From Patulibacter sp. SYSU D01012 (GTDB taxonomy: Bacteria; Actinomycetota; Thermoleophilia; Solirubrobacterales; Solirubrobacteraceae): a stretch of DNA of 64,000 bases. The translations under genes were made by a program, and so were the position numbers. The notes under the pieces were generated by a model. That model ran no database searches. It worked only from the letters and a program-made list of their open reading frames with translations, and was not told the DNA's origin. The stretch is taken from contig NZ_JAFMTB010000001.1 in the NCBI RefSeq assembly GCF_017916475.1, positions 558,001-622,000 of the forward strand, read 5' to 3'. How positions within the stretch are numbered: the stretch's first letter is position 1; each line of letters begins with the position of its first letter. Below are positions 23,337 to 32,175 of the stretch, in pieces.

Positions 23337-25220
23337 TCAGCGCTTCGTGACGCGCACGCGCGCGGTGCGCGTCACGCGCTCGTGGCCCGCCGTCACGACG
23401 GCCGTCACGCGCAGCGTCGCGGCGCGGCCGGCGCGCAGCTTCGTCGCCTTCACCCGCAGGCCGGCGGCCTTGCCGCCGCGCAGCGACACGGCGCCGCGGC
23501 CGACCGTCGTGCTGCCCGACCGCACCGTCACGCGGGCCTTCGCGCCCTTCGACGCCAGGAGCGACAGCGAGAAGCCGCGCCGGGCGGACGCGCTGCCGAC
23601 CGAGCCCGGGGCCGCCAGACCCGCGGTCAGCGGGGCGACGGTCGCGGGCGTCGTCACAGTCTTCGTCGGGCCCGCGACCGTCGTCGTCGGCCCGGGGACC
23701 GTGACCGTGCCGTGCGGCAGCGTGGACGGGACCTTCTGGAACGTCAGCAGCGGGAACAGGTCGGTCTGGTCGATCGTCCCGGTGACGTTCGCGGCCTGCG
23801 GGCCGACGGCCATCACGGGGACGGCGGCGCCGGTGTGCTGCTGGCTGGGGGCGCCGGTGGGCGGCACGTGCGTGCCGGTGTTGCCGCCGTTCGTGCCGTA
23901 CGAGATGCGCAGCTTGTCGCCGGCCGGCGTGGTGATCGTGTTGTAGTAGCCCGTCGGCAGCTCGCTGTCGTCGGCCGAGACGATCTGCGAGGAGTGCGAG
24001 TGGTCCGCCGTCACGATGACCAGCGTGTCGGGGTGGCTCTGCTGGTAGTCCAGTGCCAGGCCGATCGCCTTGTCGAACTCGAGCGTCTCGCCGATCTGCT
24101 CGCACGGGTTGGCGGCGTGGTCGCGCTTGTCGATCGAGGCGCCCTCGATCTGCAGGAAGAAGCCCTTGTTCCCGTGCGCGGTGCTGGCGGCGTCGAGCAG
24201 GTCGATCGACTTCTTCGCCATCGCGCTCAGCGCGGGCTCCTGCGGGGCCGTGTCCTGGCGGTGCGTCTTCACGCACGTGGCGGCGTTGCCGTCGGCGCCG
24301 GCGAGGGCGGCCGTCGGGCCCTGCCACTCCGTGACCATGTTGGCCGCGTTGTCGTCGACCTCCTTGTCGTGGAACAGGCCGAGCAGCGGCTGGCTGCCCG
24401 GCGCGTCGCCCAGCGACGTGACGGCGTCCATGTCGGACTTCGTCGTCAGGTAGCGGAAGCCCTGCTCCTTCGCCTGGTCGACGACGGTCTTCGTGCCGTC
24501 CGCGGTCAGCGTCTGCAGGTACCGGGCGCGGCCGGCGCCGAACGTGATGTCGGGGCGGAGCGCGACCTGCTGCTCGGCGATCGAGCCGTGGGCGTTCGGG
24601 CCCGCGCCCGTCGCCTCCGTCGGGCACGTCTTGCGCGTGTCGGCCGGGCCCTGACAGGACCGCTGGCTCATGTGCGCCGTCGGGCCGGCGGGCGTGGCGT
24701 CGGTGACCTCGGCAGTCGTGACGTTGCCCGTCCACTTGCCGAGCTTCTTCGCGGCCTCGATCGTCGTCTCGTAGTTCTCGCCCGGCGTGGCCTTGTTGGC
24801 GCTGTTGCCCTGGCCCAGGCGGTTGATCATCGTCTTGTGGCCGGTGGACCACGCGGTGGCCGTCGACGCCGAGTCGGGGTCGAAGTTCTCCTTGCCCTTC
24901 GCCGCGACGTCGTCGAGCGGGGTCAGGTCGTAGGTGGTGGCCACGCCGCGGAACGGCAGGCGGTCCATGTTCAGCGGCTTGTCGACGCCCTGGTAGTAGC
25001 GGGCGATCGACACCTCGGACTCGCCCATGCCGTCGCCCACGAGCAGGATGACGTTCTTCGGGACGGACGGGTCGATCTTCGTCGCCAGGGCGGCGGAGCG
25101 GTCGTCGTGGGCGCCGGTGCCGACGGCGACGGCTGTGGCGGCGCCGCCGGCGAGGGCGACGGTGGCCGCCGCGGCGGCGATGAGCGGCCGGCGGCCGCGG
25201 AGGGAGCGTGAGAACGCCAT
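23337..25220 (-). CDS. phoA: Secreted alkaline phosphatase, PhoA type
   Basis: 627 residues from ATG 25220, chosen because GAGGAG lies just upstream. The N-terminus SLRGRRPLIAAAAA suggests Tat export. Metal and catalytic residues are visible: D63 (VGDGMG), the nucleophile S117 in DSASTATAWSTG, IEGASIDKRDHAAN, and TADHSHSS. The enzyme releases phosphate from monoesters outside the cell. After the catalytic domain (to about residue 490) comes a Thr/Pro linker and a beta-rich C-terminal domain of about 110 residues ending RVRVTKR, probably Ig-like and not part of standard PhoA. The same type of repeat-rich beta domain ends the proteins at 27112 and 50748. No PHO box could be identified. Confidence 0.92.
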   Translation of the reverse strand: MAFSRSLRGRRPLIAAAAATVALAGGAATAVAVGTGAHDDRSAALATKIDPSVPKNVILLVGDGMGESEVSIARYYQGVDKPLNMDRLPFRGVATTYDLTPLDDVAAKGKENFDPDSASTATAWSTGHKTMINRLGQGNSANKATPGENYETTIEAAKKLGKWTGNVTTAEVTDATPAGPTAHMSQRSCQGPADTRKTCPTEATGAGPNAHGSIAEQQVALRPDITFGAGRARYLQTLTADGTKTVVDQAKEQGFRYLTTKSDMDAVTSLGDAPGSQPLLGLFHDKEVDDNAANMVTEWQGPTAALAGADGNAATCVKTHRQDTAPQEPALSAMAKKSIDLLDAASTAHGNKGFFLQIEGASIDKRDHAANPCEQIGETLEFDKAIGLALDYQQSHPDTLVIVTADHSHSSQIVSADDSELPTGYYNTITTPAGDKLRISYGTNGGNTGTHVPPTGAPSQQHTGAAVPVMAVGPQAANVTGTIDQTDLFPLLTFQKVPSTLPHGTVTVPGPTTTVAGPTKTVTTPATVAPLTAGLAAPGSVGSASARRGFSLSLLASKGAKARVTVRSGSTTVGRGAVSLRGGKAAGLRVKATKLRAGRAATLRVTAVVTAGHERVTRTARVRVTKR

Positions 25221-25416
25221 GGGGCTCCTCGGGGATTCGGGGATGGGGGTGGGGAAGACGTGCGCGCGACGGCGTCGCACCGCCCTTCTGGGGCCGTGGA
25301 CGGGCGCGGCCGGGCCGGCGCGGAGCCGGACGGCGTGCGAGCGCGTCCCGCCGGGACGGCCGAGGGGGGACGACGGGCCGGGCGGGCGCGGAGAGCCGGG
25401 CCGCGGGGCGGCGGGC
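25221..25416. other. Intergenic region upstream of phoA
   Basis: 196 bp between the phosphatase start and the end of the membrane-protein gene. It contains the GAGGAG ribosome-binding site at about 25224-25230. I see no convincing -35/-10 pair or palindrome in the remainder. Confidence 0.4.
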
Positions 25417-26016
25417 TCAGCGGGCGGGGACGGGCGGGGCCCGTCCCGGATGCCGACGCGCCAGCAGCAGGCCGGCGGGCAGCAGGGCGGCGGCCGGCAG
25501 CGGGCGCCGGGCGGGGGCGCCGGGACGCACGGGCGTCCGGGCCGCGCCGATCCGGCCGCGCCCCCGGCGGACGGCGCCGACGACGCCGACGACGAACGCC
25601 AGGGCGGCGCCCAGGCCGAGCGCGAGCGGCAGCACCGACCCGGCCACGTGCGCGGCCAGCTCGGCCACGCCGTCGCCGTGCCCCACGTGCAGGGCCAGGG
25701 CGAACAGCTCCTGCGCCGTCAGGCCGACGAGCAGGATGCCCGTCGTCTCGGCCAGCCGCCGCGGCCAGCGGGTGCACGGCTCGCGGCGCTCCCGGCGGGC
25801 CACCCGCAGGGCGAGGGCGCCCGCGACGGCCAGGCCGCCCAGCTCGGGCGCCGCCGCCGGCACGCCGGCCGCGTCCGCGAGCGCCACGCCGTTGGCGGAC
25901 GCCGCGCCGACCACGTCGAGCAGCTCCGCGACGAGCATCGCCAGCAGGACGAGGAGCGGCAGGCGGGCGGTCCGGCGCGCCGTGGCGCGCGGACCCGTGG
26001 CGGGAGCGCCGGGCAC
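25417..26016 (-). CDS. Unidentified small membrane protein
   Basis: About 199 residues from GTG 26016, which has AAGGTG 8 nt upstream; an ATG at 26094 would add 26 residues but would leave only 14 bp to the divergent gene. Hydrophobic segments are LPLLVLLAMLVAELLDVVGA, a second over GLAVAGALALRVA, TTGILLVGLTAQELFALAL and a fourth, GSVLPLALGLGAALAFVVGVV, giving about four helices. The C-terminus is Arg/Pro-rich. No family recognised. Confidence 0.6.
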   Translation of the reverse strand: MPGAPATGPRATARRTARLPLLVLLAMLVAELLDVVGAASANGVALADAAGVPAAAPELGGLAVAGALALRVARRERREPCTRWPRRLAETTGILLVGLTAQELFALALHVGHGDGVAELAAHVAGSVLPLALGLGAALAFVVGVVGAVRRGRGRIGAARTPVRPGAPARRPLPAAALLPAGLLLARRHPGRAPPVPAR

Positions 26017-26108
26017 GATGGGGCACCTTGGCAGCCGCCCGATCGTCGGAAGTGAACGCCCGGAGAACTCGTCGGCACGGGGCGGACCCGCCATGATGGG
26101 GTGGTGTC

Positions 26109-26723
26109 GTGTGCGTGGACCCCGGAGACCAGACCGTGACCCCGGAGCTGCGGGACCTGCTGCGCGACCTGCACCGCGAGGGCCGCGCCCACGACGCCGG
26201 GCACCGCGACCGGCGCGACCGGCTGCGCAACCTGGAGCCCGAGACGGGGGCGCTGCTGCACCTGCTGATCCACGCGACGGGCGCGCGGCGGGTGCTCGAG
26301 GTCGGCACCTCCAACGGGTACTCCGCGCTGTGGCTCGGGGACGCGCTGCGCGCGACCGGTGGCCGGCTGGAGTCCGTGGACGTCGACGCGGGGCGGCTGG
26401 AGGCGGCCCGCGCGAACGTCGCGCGCGGCGGGCTGCAGGACGTGGTCGCGCTGCGCCAGGAGGACGGCGGCGCCGCCCTGGCGGCGGCGGAGGAGGACGC
26501 CTACGACCTGGTCTTCCTCGACGCGGAGCGCGACGCGTACGCGGGGTGGTGGCCGGCCCTGCGCCGGGTGGTCCGCCCCGGGGGGCTCGTCGCGGCCGAC
26601 AACGCGATCTCGCACGCGCACGAGCTGATGGCGTTCCGCGCCTTGCTGCGCGAGGACGAGGGCGTCGTCGAGACGCTCGACGGCACGGGCGCCGGCCTGC
26701 TGCTGGCGACGCTGGTCGCCTGA
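26109..26723 (+). CDS. SAM-dependent O-methyltransferase (caffeoyl-CoA OMT-like)
   Basis: About 204 residues from GTG 26109 or GTG 26115. Motif I is VLEVGTSNGYSALWLG for S-adenosylmethionine, followed by LESVDVDAGRLEAAR and YDLVFLDAERDAYAGWW, with the Asp that binds metal and substrate in this family, and ADNAISHAHEL in place of the usual ADNVLxxG. It is a small cation-dependent or related O-methyltransferase with unknown acceptor. It is divergent from the membrane protein. Confidence 0.85.
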   Translation: MCVDPGDQTVTPELRDLLRDLHREGRAHDAGHRDRRDRLRNLEPETGALLHLLIHATGARRVLEVGTSNGYSALWLGDALRATGGRLESVDVDAGRLEAARANVARGGLQDVVALRQEDGGAALAAAEEDAYDLVFLDAERDAYAGWWPALRRVVRPGGLVAADNAISHAHELMAFRALLREDEGVVETLDGTGAGLLLATLVA

Positions 26724-27111
26724 GGGCCGCGCACGCCGCCGCGGTCCGCGTCGCAAAGGCACGCCGGCCGCGCCTTCACGCGGCGGCCGTCGGGAGGCCC
26801 TGGCAGGATGCGGTACGAGGCAGGCCGCCGGGTCCCGCGGGCCGGGTCGCTTCCTCGAGGACGGTGCGTGGGTGGCCGGCGCCTTCGCGGGGCCGGCCAC
26901 CGCGCACTCCGGGGCCGGGCTCGGCCGGCCGGCAGTCGCGCTGCCTCGCGGCCCGGCGACGCCCGCCATCCGCGACCAACGCCCGCGTCGGCGTGCCGGA
27001 TGCCCGGCGGGAGGACGGATGGACACATGGCGGATCTCCGTCGTTTCGTTACGGACGAGCGTCACGTACGGAGTACCGTGAGCGCCGTTCACACCCTCCC
27101 CCCGCGCCACC
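26724..27111. other. 388-bp gap with a long hairpin before the secreted protein
   Basis: No plausible gene on either strand. It contains a long stem at 26864-26907 (GTGCG with CGCAC, and GGTGGCCGGC at 26871-26880 with GCCGGCCACC at 26892-26901). Near the end is a cluster of TACGGA and GTAC repeats (about 27050-27080), with TACCGT at 27074-27079 as a possible -10. It could hold a structured leader or simply a terminator plus promoter. Confidence 0.4.
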
Positions 27112-29088
27112 GTGACCGCTCTCTCCTCCTTCCCTCGCGCCCGCTCCGTCCGCCGCCGCAGCCGGCGCGTCGTCGGGGGCCTGGCGCTCGCGGCGCTCGC
27201 CGTGACCGCCGCCCCGTCGTCCGCGGCCGCCGCCCCGACCGGCACCTGCACCTCGGACGCCCTCACCCTGTCCCTCCTCGGCGGCGCACCGCTCGTGCCG
27301 ATCGCCGCCAACCCCGGCGGCGGCGCCTGCCGCACGGACACCGGATCGCTCGCCACCCTCGACCCCGGCGTGGGGCGGATCTCGGCCGCCGACGCCACGA
27401 CCCGTCTGCGGGACGGGCAGGACGCCGCGGCCGACGCCGGCCTGGCGGGCCTGCGCCTGGGCGTCGCCCCGGCCGTCGGCGCCCTCACCGGTCCGCTGCT
27501 CGGCGGCCCGTCCAGCATCACGGGCCAGATCGACGCTGCGGTCGCCGGCCTGCTCGGCCGTCCGCCGCTGAACCAGCTCGCGTCGCTGACGGCGCCGACG
27601 CTCCCACTCGTGCCGTCGCTCGGCGGGCTGGAGCTCGTGGGTCCGCCCGACGCCGCCGGCGTCCTGGGCGCCGTGACCGCCGCGCTGCCGGCGGCACTCC
27701 GCGCCGCCCTGCCCGACATCGCCACCGCCGACGTCGTGCGGGCGAGCGCGACGGCGACCTGCGACGCCGGCACGGCGCGGCTGGCCGGCGCCACGCAGGT
27801 CACGGGTCTGCGCGTGCTCGGCACCGCGGTCGACGGCGACGGCGCCGCCACGCGCGTCCTGTCGCTCGACACGCAGACGCTGCGCCTGGGCGACCTGCTG
27901 ACCGTCGACGACGTCCTGCGCAACGTGCGCGTCCGCGCCACGGGGCTGCTCGGGCCGGTGGTGGCGGGCGTCGCCGGATCGTCGACCACGTCCCTCTACG
28001 CGCTGCTGCACGCGACGGACGGCGGGCTCGTCTCGGCGCTGAACGGCGTGCTGGGCGCGACGCTGGGCGTGACGGCGGGGCAGCTCCTGAGCGGCATCAC
28101 CGCCGACCTCCGGCCCGTGCTGGACGCGACCCCGATCGCGCTGCCGACCGGCCTGCTGCGGGCGCAGGTCGCGACGGGCGACGGGGACGAGGCCGACGGC
28201 GCGCTGCGCCGCTCGGCGCTGCGGCTGACGGTCACCGCCCTGGGGCAGCCGCTGCTGGACGCCCGCGTCGCCAACGCCCGGGTCGCGGCGTCGAGCGTCA
28301 CCTGCGCCCCGCGCGTGGATCCGCCCGTCGACCCGCCGGTGGACCCGCCCGTGGAGCCGCCGGTGGTGACGACGCCCACGACGGCGACCCCGCCCGCGAC
28401 GCCGCCGACGGTCGCCACCCCCGCGACGCCGCCGCCGGCGGTGGAGGACCGCGAGCAGCCGGTCGTCGGCGTCGCGGACCCCGCCCGCTTCACCTCGCCG
28501 CAGGCCGAGGCGATCCTGCGCTGCACGAAGGAGCCGGTGACCCTGGTCGACGTCGTGCCGTCGGGGACGAAGGCCGTCGTCACGGGCGTGGCCCAGCGGC
28601 GGCTCGTCGGGCAGCGCGCGGTCATCCGCCTGGGGGCCGCCGGCCGGCGCGTCGGGAGCGCCCTCATCCGCTCCGACGGCACGTTCCGCGCGCGCGTCGC
28701 CCGCCCGCCGGCCGCGATCCGCTACACCGACGCCGCGCGCTACTACGCCGTCGCCGGCGGGCGCCGCACGACCGCGCTGAAGTACGCACGGCGGATGGCC
28801 GTCACCGGCCTGTCGGCCGCCGGCGGCCGCGTGACCTTCCGCGGGCGGGTCGCCGGGCCGCGCTTCGCCGCCCGCCCGGTCGTCGTGCTGCGGGTGCGCG
28901 AGTCGTGCTCCCGCTATCGCGTCGTCGCCCGCGTGCGGCCCGACGGGCAGGGACGCTTCGTCGCCCGCGTGCCCGCCCCGAAGGGCACGGGTGCCGCGGT
29001 CTACCGGGCGCAGACCGTGGTCCCCAGCGTGGCCGGATCGACCCGCCGGCGGTCGACGTTCACGCTGCCGCGGGTCGTCGGCCTCTGA
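27112..29088 (+). CDS. Large secreted protein with Pro/Thr linker, function unknown
   Basis: 658 residues from GTG 27112. A Sec/Tat-like signal (RRRSRRVVGGLALAALAVTAAPSSAAAA) is followed by a Leu/Gly/Ala-rich domain (about 40-400) with repeated LGGL and TGLLG elements as in choice-of-anchor or IPT-type actinobacterial surface proteins. A linker with PPVDPPVDPPVEPP and Thr/Pro runs covers about 402-445. The C-terminal part (450-658) is beta-rich with VAVTGLSAAGGRVTFRG and RVRESCSRYRVVARV, probably Ig-like. There is no LPXTG motif and no final membrane helix. I do not recognise a specific function. Confidence 0.7.
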   Translation: MTALSSFPRARSVRRRSRRVVGGLALAALAVTAAPSSAAAAPTGTCTSDALTLSLLGGAPLVPIAANPGGGACRTDTGSLATLDPGVGRISAADATTRLRDGQDAAADAGLAGLRLGVAPAVGALTGPLLGGPSSITGQIDAAVAGLLGRPPLNQLASLTAPTLPLVPSLGGLELVGPPDAAGVLGAVTAALPAALRAALPDIATADVVRASATATCDAGTARLAGATQVTGLRVLGTAVDGDGAATRVLSLDTQTLRLGDLLTVDDVLRNVRVRATGLLGPVVAGVAGSSTTSLYALLHATDGGLVSALNGVLGATLGVTAGQLLSGITADLRPVLDATPIALPTGLLRAQVATGDGDEADGALRRSALRLTVTALGQPLLDARVANARVAASSVTCAPRVDPPVDPPVDPPVEPPVVTTPTTATPPATPPTVATPATPPPAVEDREQPVVGVADPARFTSPQAEAILRCTKEPVTLVDVVPSGTKAVVTGVAQRRLVGQRAVIRLGAAGRRVGSALIRSDGTFRARVARPPAAIRYTDAARYYAVAGGRRTTALKYARRMAVTGLSAAGGRVTFRGRVAGPRFAARPVVVLRVRESCSRYRVVARVRPDGQGRFVARVPAPKGTGAAVYRAQTVVPSVAGSTRRRSTFTLPRVVGL

Positions 29089-29116
29089 GCGGGCGCCCCG
29101 CCTGCGTGGCGCCCGC
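29089..29116 (+). terminator. Terminator hairpin after the secreted protein
   Basis: GCGGGCGCC at 29089-29097 pairs perfectly with GGCGCCCGC at 29108-29116, starting at the first base after the TGA. Confidence 0.6.
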
Positions 29117-29205
29117 CGTGGCGCGGCGAGGCCGGTCCGCCGGAGCCCGTCGGGGCCGGCGGCGGGGAACGCCCCGGGCCGCGGCGCCGCCGCGCGGGCC
29201 GCGGC

Positions 29206-29211
29206 TACGAT
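29206..29211 (+). promoter_or_regulatory. -10 element (TACGAT), leaderless type
   Basis: TACGAT ends 7 nt before the ATG at 29219. It includes the first base pairs of an alternative in-frame ATG at 29210, so the later ATG is the more likely start. Confidence 0.5.
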
Positions 29212-29218
29212 GGCGCCG

Positions 29219-32095
29219 ATGCGCTCCTCCGAGCCGGCCGCGGAGGCCCTCGACGCCCCGGCCGAGCCGCGCCTGCTCGAGCGCGAGGCCGAGCTGCGCG
29301 ACGTCGACGCCGTGGTCGGGGACGCCGTGGCCGGCGAGGGCCGGGCCCTGCTGCTGCAGGGGCCCGCGGGCATCGGCAAGACCGCGCTCCTCGACGTGGC
29401 CGCCGAGCGCGCCCGCGCGGCGGGCCTGCGCGTGCTGCGCGCCACGGGGTCGCCGCTCGAGCGCGACTTCCCGTTCGGCGTGGTCCACCAGCTGCTGGAC
29501 CGCGAGGTCGGCGCCGCGTCGCCCGAGCGGCGCGAGCGCCTGCTCCAGGGTGCCGCCGGCCGCGGGGCGGCGGTGCTCACCCCCGACGACGGCGCGGCGG
29601 TCGCCGAGGGCGAGGAGCCGCGCTACGCGGTCCTCCACGGGCTCTACTGGCTCGTCGCCAACCTGGCCGACGAGGGGCCGCTGGCGCTCGTCGTCGACGA
29701 CCTGCACTGGGCGGACCGCCCGTCCGTGCGCCTGGTCGAGTACCTGGCGCGGCGGCTCGAGGGGCTGCCCGTCGCGCTGCTCGCCGCCGCGCGGCCGGGC
29801 GAGCCGGGGAGCGACGCCGACCTGCTCGCGGCGTTCGCGGCGAACCCCGCGACCACCGTCGACCGCCCGGACGTCCTCGGGGCGGAGGGCGCGGCGGCGC
29901 TGCTCGCGGGCGCCCTGGGCCACGCCCCGACCCCGGCCTTCGTCGCGGCGTGCGCCACGGCGACCGGGGGCAACCCGTTCCTGCTGCAGGTGCTGGGCCT
30001 GCAGGCCGCCGAGCGCGGGCTGCGCGGCACGGACGACGACGTCGCCGCCGCGCGGGCGGTGGGCGCCGAGGGCCTCGTCGACGCCGTCGGGCGCCGCCTG
30101 GCGCTCCTGGGGCCCGACGCCCGCGCCCTGGCGCCCGCCGCCGCGCTCCTCGGGCCCGGCTACCGCCTGGACGAGCTCGCGGCCGTCGCCGACGTGCCGC
30201 CGGCCGCCGCCGAGCGCGGGGCCGACGCGCTCGTCGCGGGCCGCTTCCTCGACGCAGCCGACTGGGGGTTCGTGCACCCGCTGCTGCGCGAGGCCGTCAT
30301 CGGCTCGACGCCCGCCACCGCCCGCGCGCGCCTGCACGGCCGGGCGGTCGCGGTGCTGCGCGCCCGCGGCGCCCGCGCCACCGAGGTGGCGCTGCACCAC
30401 CTGGGCGCCGCACCCGCGGGCGACCCGGCCGTCGTCGACGACCTGCGCGCGGCCGCCCGCTCCGCCGTCGCGGACGGCGCGCCCGACGTCGCCATCCGCC
30501 ACCTGCGCCGCGCGCTCGAGGAGCCGCCCGCGCCGGAGCAGCGCCCGCGGCTGCTTCTCGAGCTGGGCGAGATCGAGGGCGGGACCGGCAACACGGAGGG
30601 GCTCACCCACCTGACCGAGGCGCTCGAGGGCGACCTGTCGGGCGACGATGCCGCCCGTGGCCACGTCGCGCGCGGGATGCTGCTGTCGCTCGTCGACCCG
30701 CCGGCGGCGCTCGCCGAGGCCCGCGCCGCCGCCGCGCTGGCGGCCAGCCCCGACGCCCGCCTGCGGACGGAGGGCCTGCTGCTGGACATCGCGATGTACC
30801 ACGCGAGCACCGTCGACCTGCGGCAGGAGCTGCTGCGCCCGGCGCGCCGCGACCCCGCCGCCGCCTCGCCGGCCGAGCTCGCGCACCTCGCCTACCAGCG
30901 GGCCCACGAGGGGGCGCCGCGCGCCGAGGTGCTCGACCTGGCCCGCCGCGCGCAGGTCGACGGCCGGCTGCTGCAGGTCCTCAGCCCCGACTCCTCCAGC
31001 TACCAGCTGGTGGCGCTCGCCCTGCGGATCAGCGAGGCGCCCGAGGCGGCGCGCCGCGTGCTCGACGCCGGCGAGGAGCTCGCGCGCCGCAACGGCAACC
31101 GCTTCTCGCTCATGCACGTCGAGCACGCGCGCGCCTACTGGCACCTGGAGTACGGCTCGATCGCGGCCGGCATCGCGCACGGCCAGAGCGGCCTGGCGAT
31201 CGCGAACGAGCTGGGCCGCCGGCTGGCCGCCTGGACGTTCGTGTCGGCGCTCGTCGAGCTGCACGTGCAGGCCGGCGACCTGGCCGCGGCCGAGCGCGTG
31301 CTCGCCGAGCACCCCGTCCCGCCCGAGCTCGAGGACGCGGTGCACGCCGCGTTCGTCCTCGCGGGCCGCGGCCTGCTGCGCCTGGTCGGCGGCGAGGCCG
31401 AGGAGGCGCAGGCGCTGCTGGCGCGCTCCGTCGCCAGCCTGGACCGCTGGGGCTGGAAGGCGCCGCTGTCCACCCGCCGCGTCCTGCGCTGGGCCCGCGC
31501 GCTCGCCGCCGTCGGCCGGACGGACGAGGCCCTCGCGCTCCTGGACGCGCAGGAGGCGCTCGCCCGCGGCGCCGGCACCGACGGGGTCGTCGGCGTCGTC
31601 CTGGCCACGCGCGGACGGATCGTCGGCGGGGACGAGGGCGAGGCGCAGCTGCGCGCGGCCCTCGCGCTGCTGGGGCCGTCCGCGCTGCGGCTCGACGAGG
31701 GCTGGGCCCAGCACGCGCTCGGCGCGCTGCTGCGGCGCCGCGGCGCCCGCACGGAGGCCCGCGCGCCGCTGCGCCGCGCGCTCGAGATCGGCGACGTCAC
31801 CGGCGCCGGGCTGCTGGCCGGGTCGGCCCGCGAGGAGCTCGCGGCCACGGGCGCCCGCGCGCTGCGCACGGCCCTGTCGGGCCCCGCGTCGCTCACCCCG
31901 AGCGAGCGCCGCGTCGCCGACCTGGCGGCCGCGGGCCTGACGAACCGGCAGATCGCCGAGCGGCTGTGGATCACCCGCAAGACCGTCGAGCTGCACCTGG
32001 GCCACACGTACGACAAGCTCGGCATCCGCTCGCGGACGCAGCTGCCCGAGGCGCTCGGCGCGCCGGACGGGACGGCGCCGCCGACGACCGCCTGA
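29219..32095 (+). CDS. Large ATP-binding LuxR-family regulator (LAL type)
   Basis: 958 residues. An N-terminal AAA/STAND ATPase has Walker A GPAGIGKT (48-55) and Walker B LALVVDDLHWAD (155-166). A long helical TPR-like region follows (about 380-860), and a LuxR helix-turn-helix ends the protein (LTPSERRVADLAAAGLTNRQ, then WITRKTVELHLGHTYDKLGI). LAL regulators bind ATP and an unknown effector before activating transcription. It stands alone between a secreted-protein gene and the MoxR operon; the target is not evident. Confidence 0.92.
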   Translation: MRSSEPAAEALDAPAEPRLLEREAELRDVDAVVGDAVAGEGRALLLQGPAGIGKTALLDVAAERARAAGLRVLRATGSPLERDFPFGVVHQLLDREVGAASPERRERLLQGAAGRGAAVLTPDDGAAVAEGEEPRYAVLHGLYWLVANLADEGPLALVVDDLHWADRPSVRLVEYLARRLEGLPVALLAAARPGEPGSDADLLAAFAANPATTVDRPDVLGAEGAAALLAGALGHAPTPAFVAACATATGGNPFLLQVLGLQAAERGLRGTDDDVAAARAVGAEGLVDAVGRRLALLGPDARALAPAAALLGPGYRLDELAAVADVPPAAAERGADALVAGRFLDAADWGFVHPLLREAVIGSTPATARARLHGRAVAVLRARGARATEVALHHLGAAPAGDPAVVDDLRAAARSAVADGAPDVAIRHLRRALEEPPAPEQRPRLLLELGEIEGGTGNTEGLTHLTEALEGDLSGDDAARGHVARGMLLSLVDPPAALAEARAAAALAASPDARLRTEGLLLDIAMYHASTVDLRQELLRPARRDPAAASPAELAHLAYQRAHEGAPRAEVLDLARRAQVDGRLLQVLSPDSSSYQLVALALRISEAPEAARRVLDAGEELARRNGNRFSLMHVEHARAYWHLEYGSIAAGIAHGQSGLAIANELGRRLAAWTFVSALVELHVQAGDLAAAERVLAEHPVPPELEDAVHAAFVLAGRGLLRLVGGEAEEAQALLARSVASLDRWGWKAPLSTRRVLRWARALAAVGRTDEALALLDAQEALARGAGTDGVVGVVLATRGRIVGGDEGEAQLRAALALLGPSALRLDEGWAQHALGALLRRRGARTEARAPLRRALEIGDVTGAGLLAGSAREELAATGARALRTALSGPASLTPSERRVADLAAAGLTNRQIAERLWITRKTVELHLGHTYDKLGIRSRTQLPEALGAPDGTAPPTTA

Positions 32096-32102
32096 GCGAC
32101 AC

Positions 32103-32119
32103 CCGCCCCGATCGGGCGG
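32103..32119 (+). terminator. Possible terminator after the LAL regulator
   Basis: CCGCCC and GGGCGG form a 6-bp stem around CGATC, 8 bp after the stop codon. Short, so only moderately convincing. Confidence 0.4.
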
Positions 32120-32175
32120 CGGATCGCCCGATGCGGCGCGGGGGCGGACGGCGCCGTGCCACCATCGGACGCAGG

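Noticed and set aside
26740-26770. GCGTCGCAAAGGC resembling part of a cyclic-di-GMP-I riboswitch
   Set aside because: The essential GGGCAAACC half and the tetraloop-receptor partner are absent, and the spacing is wrong.
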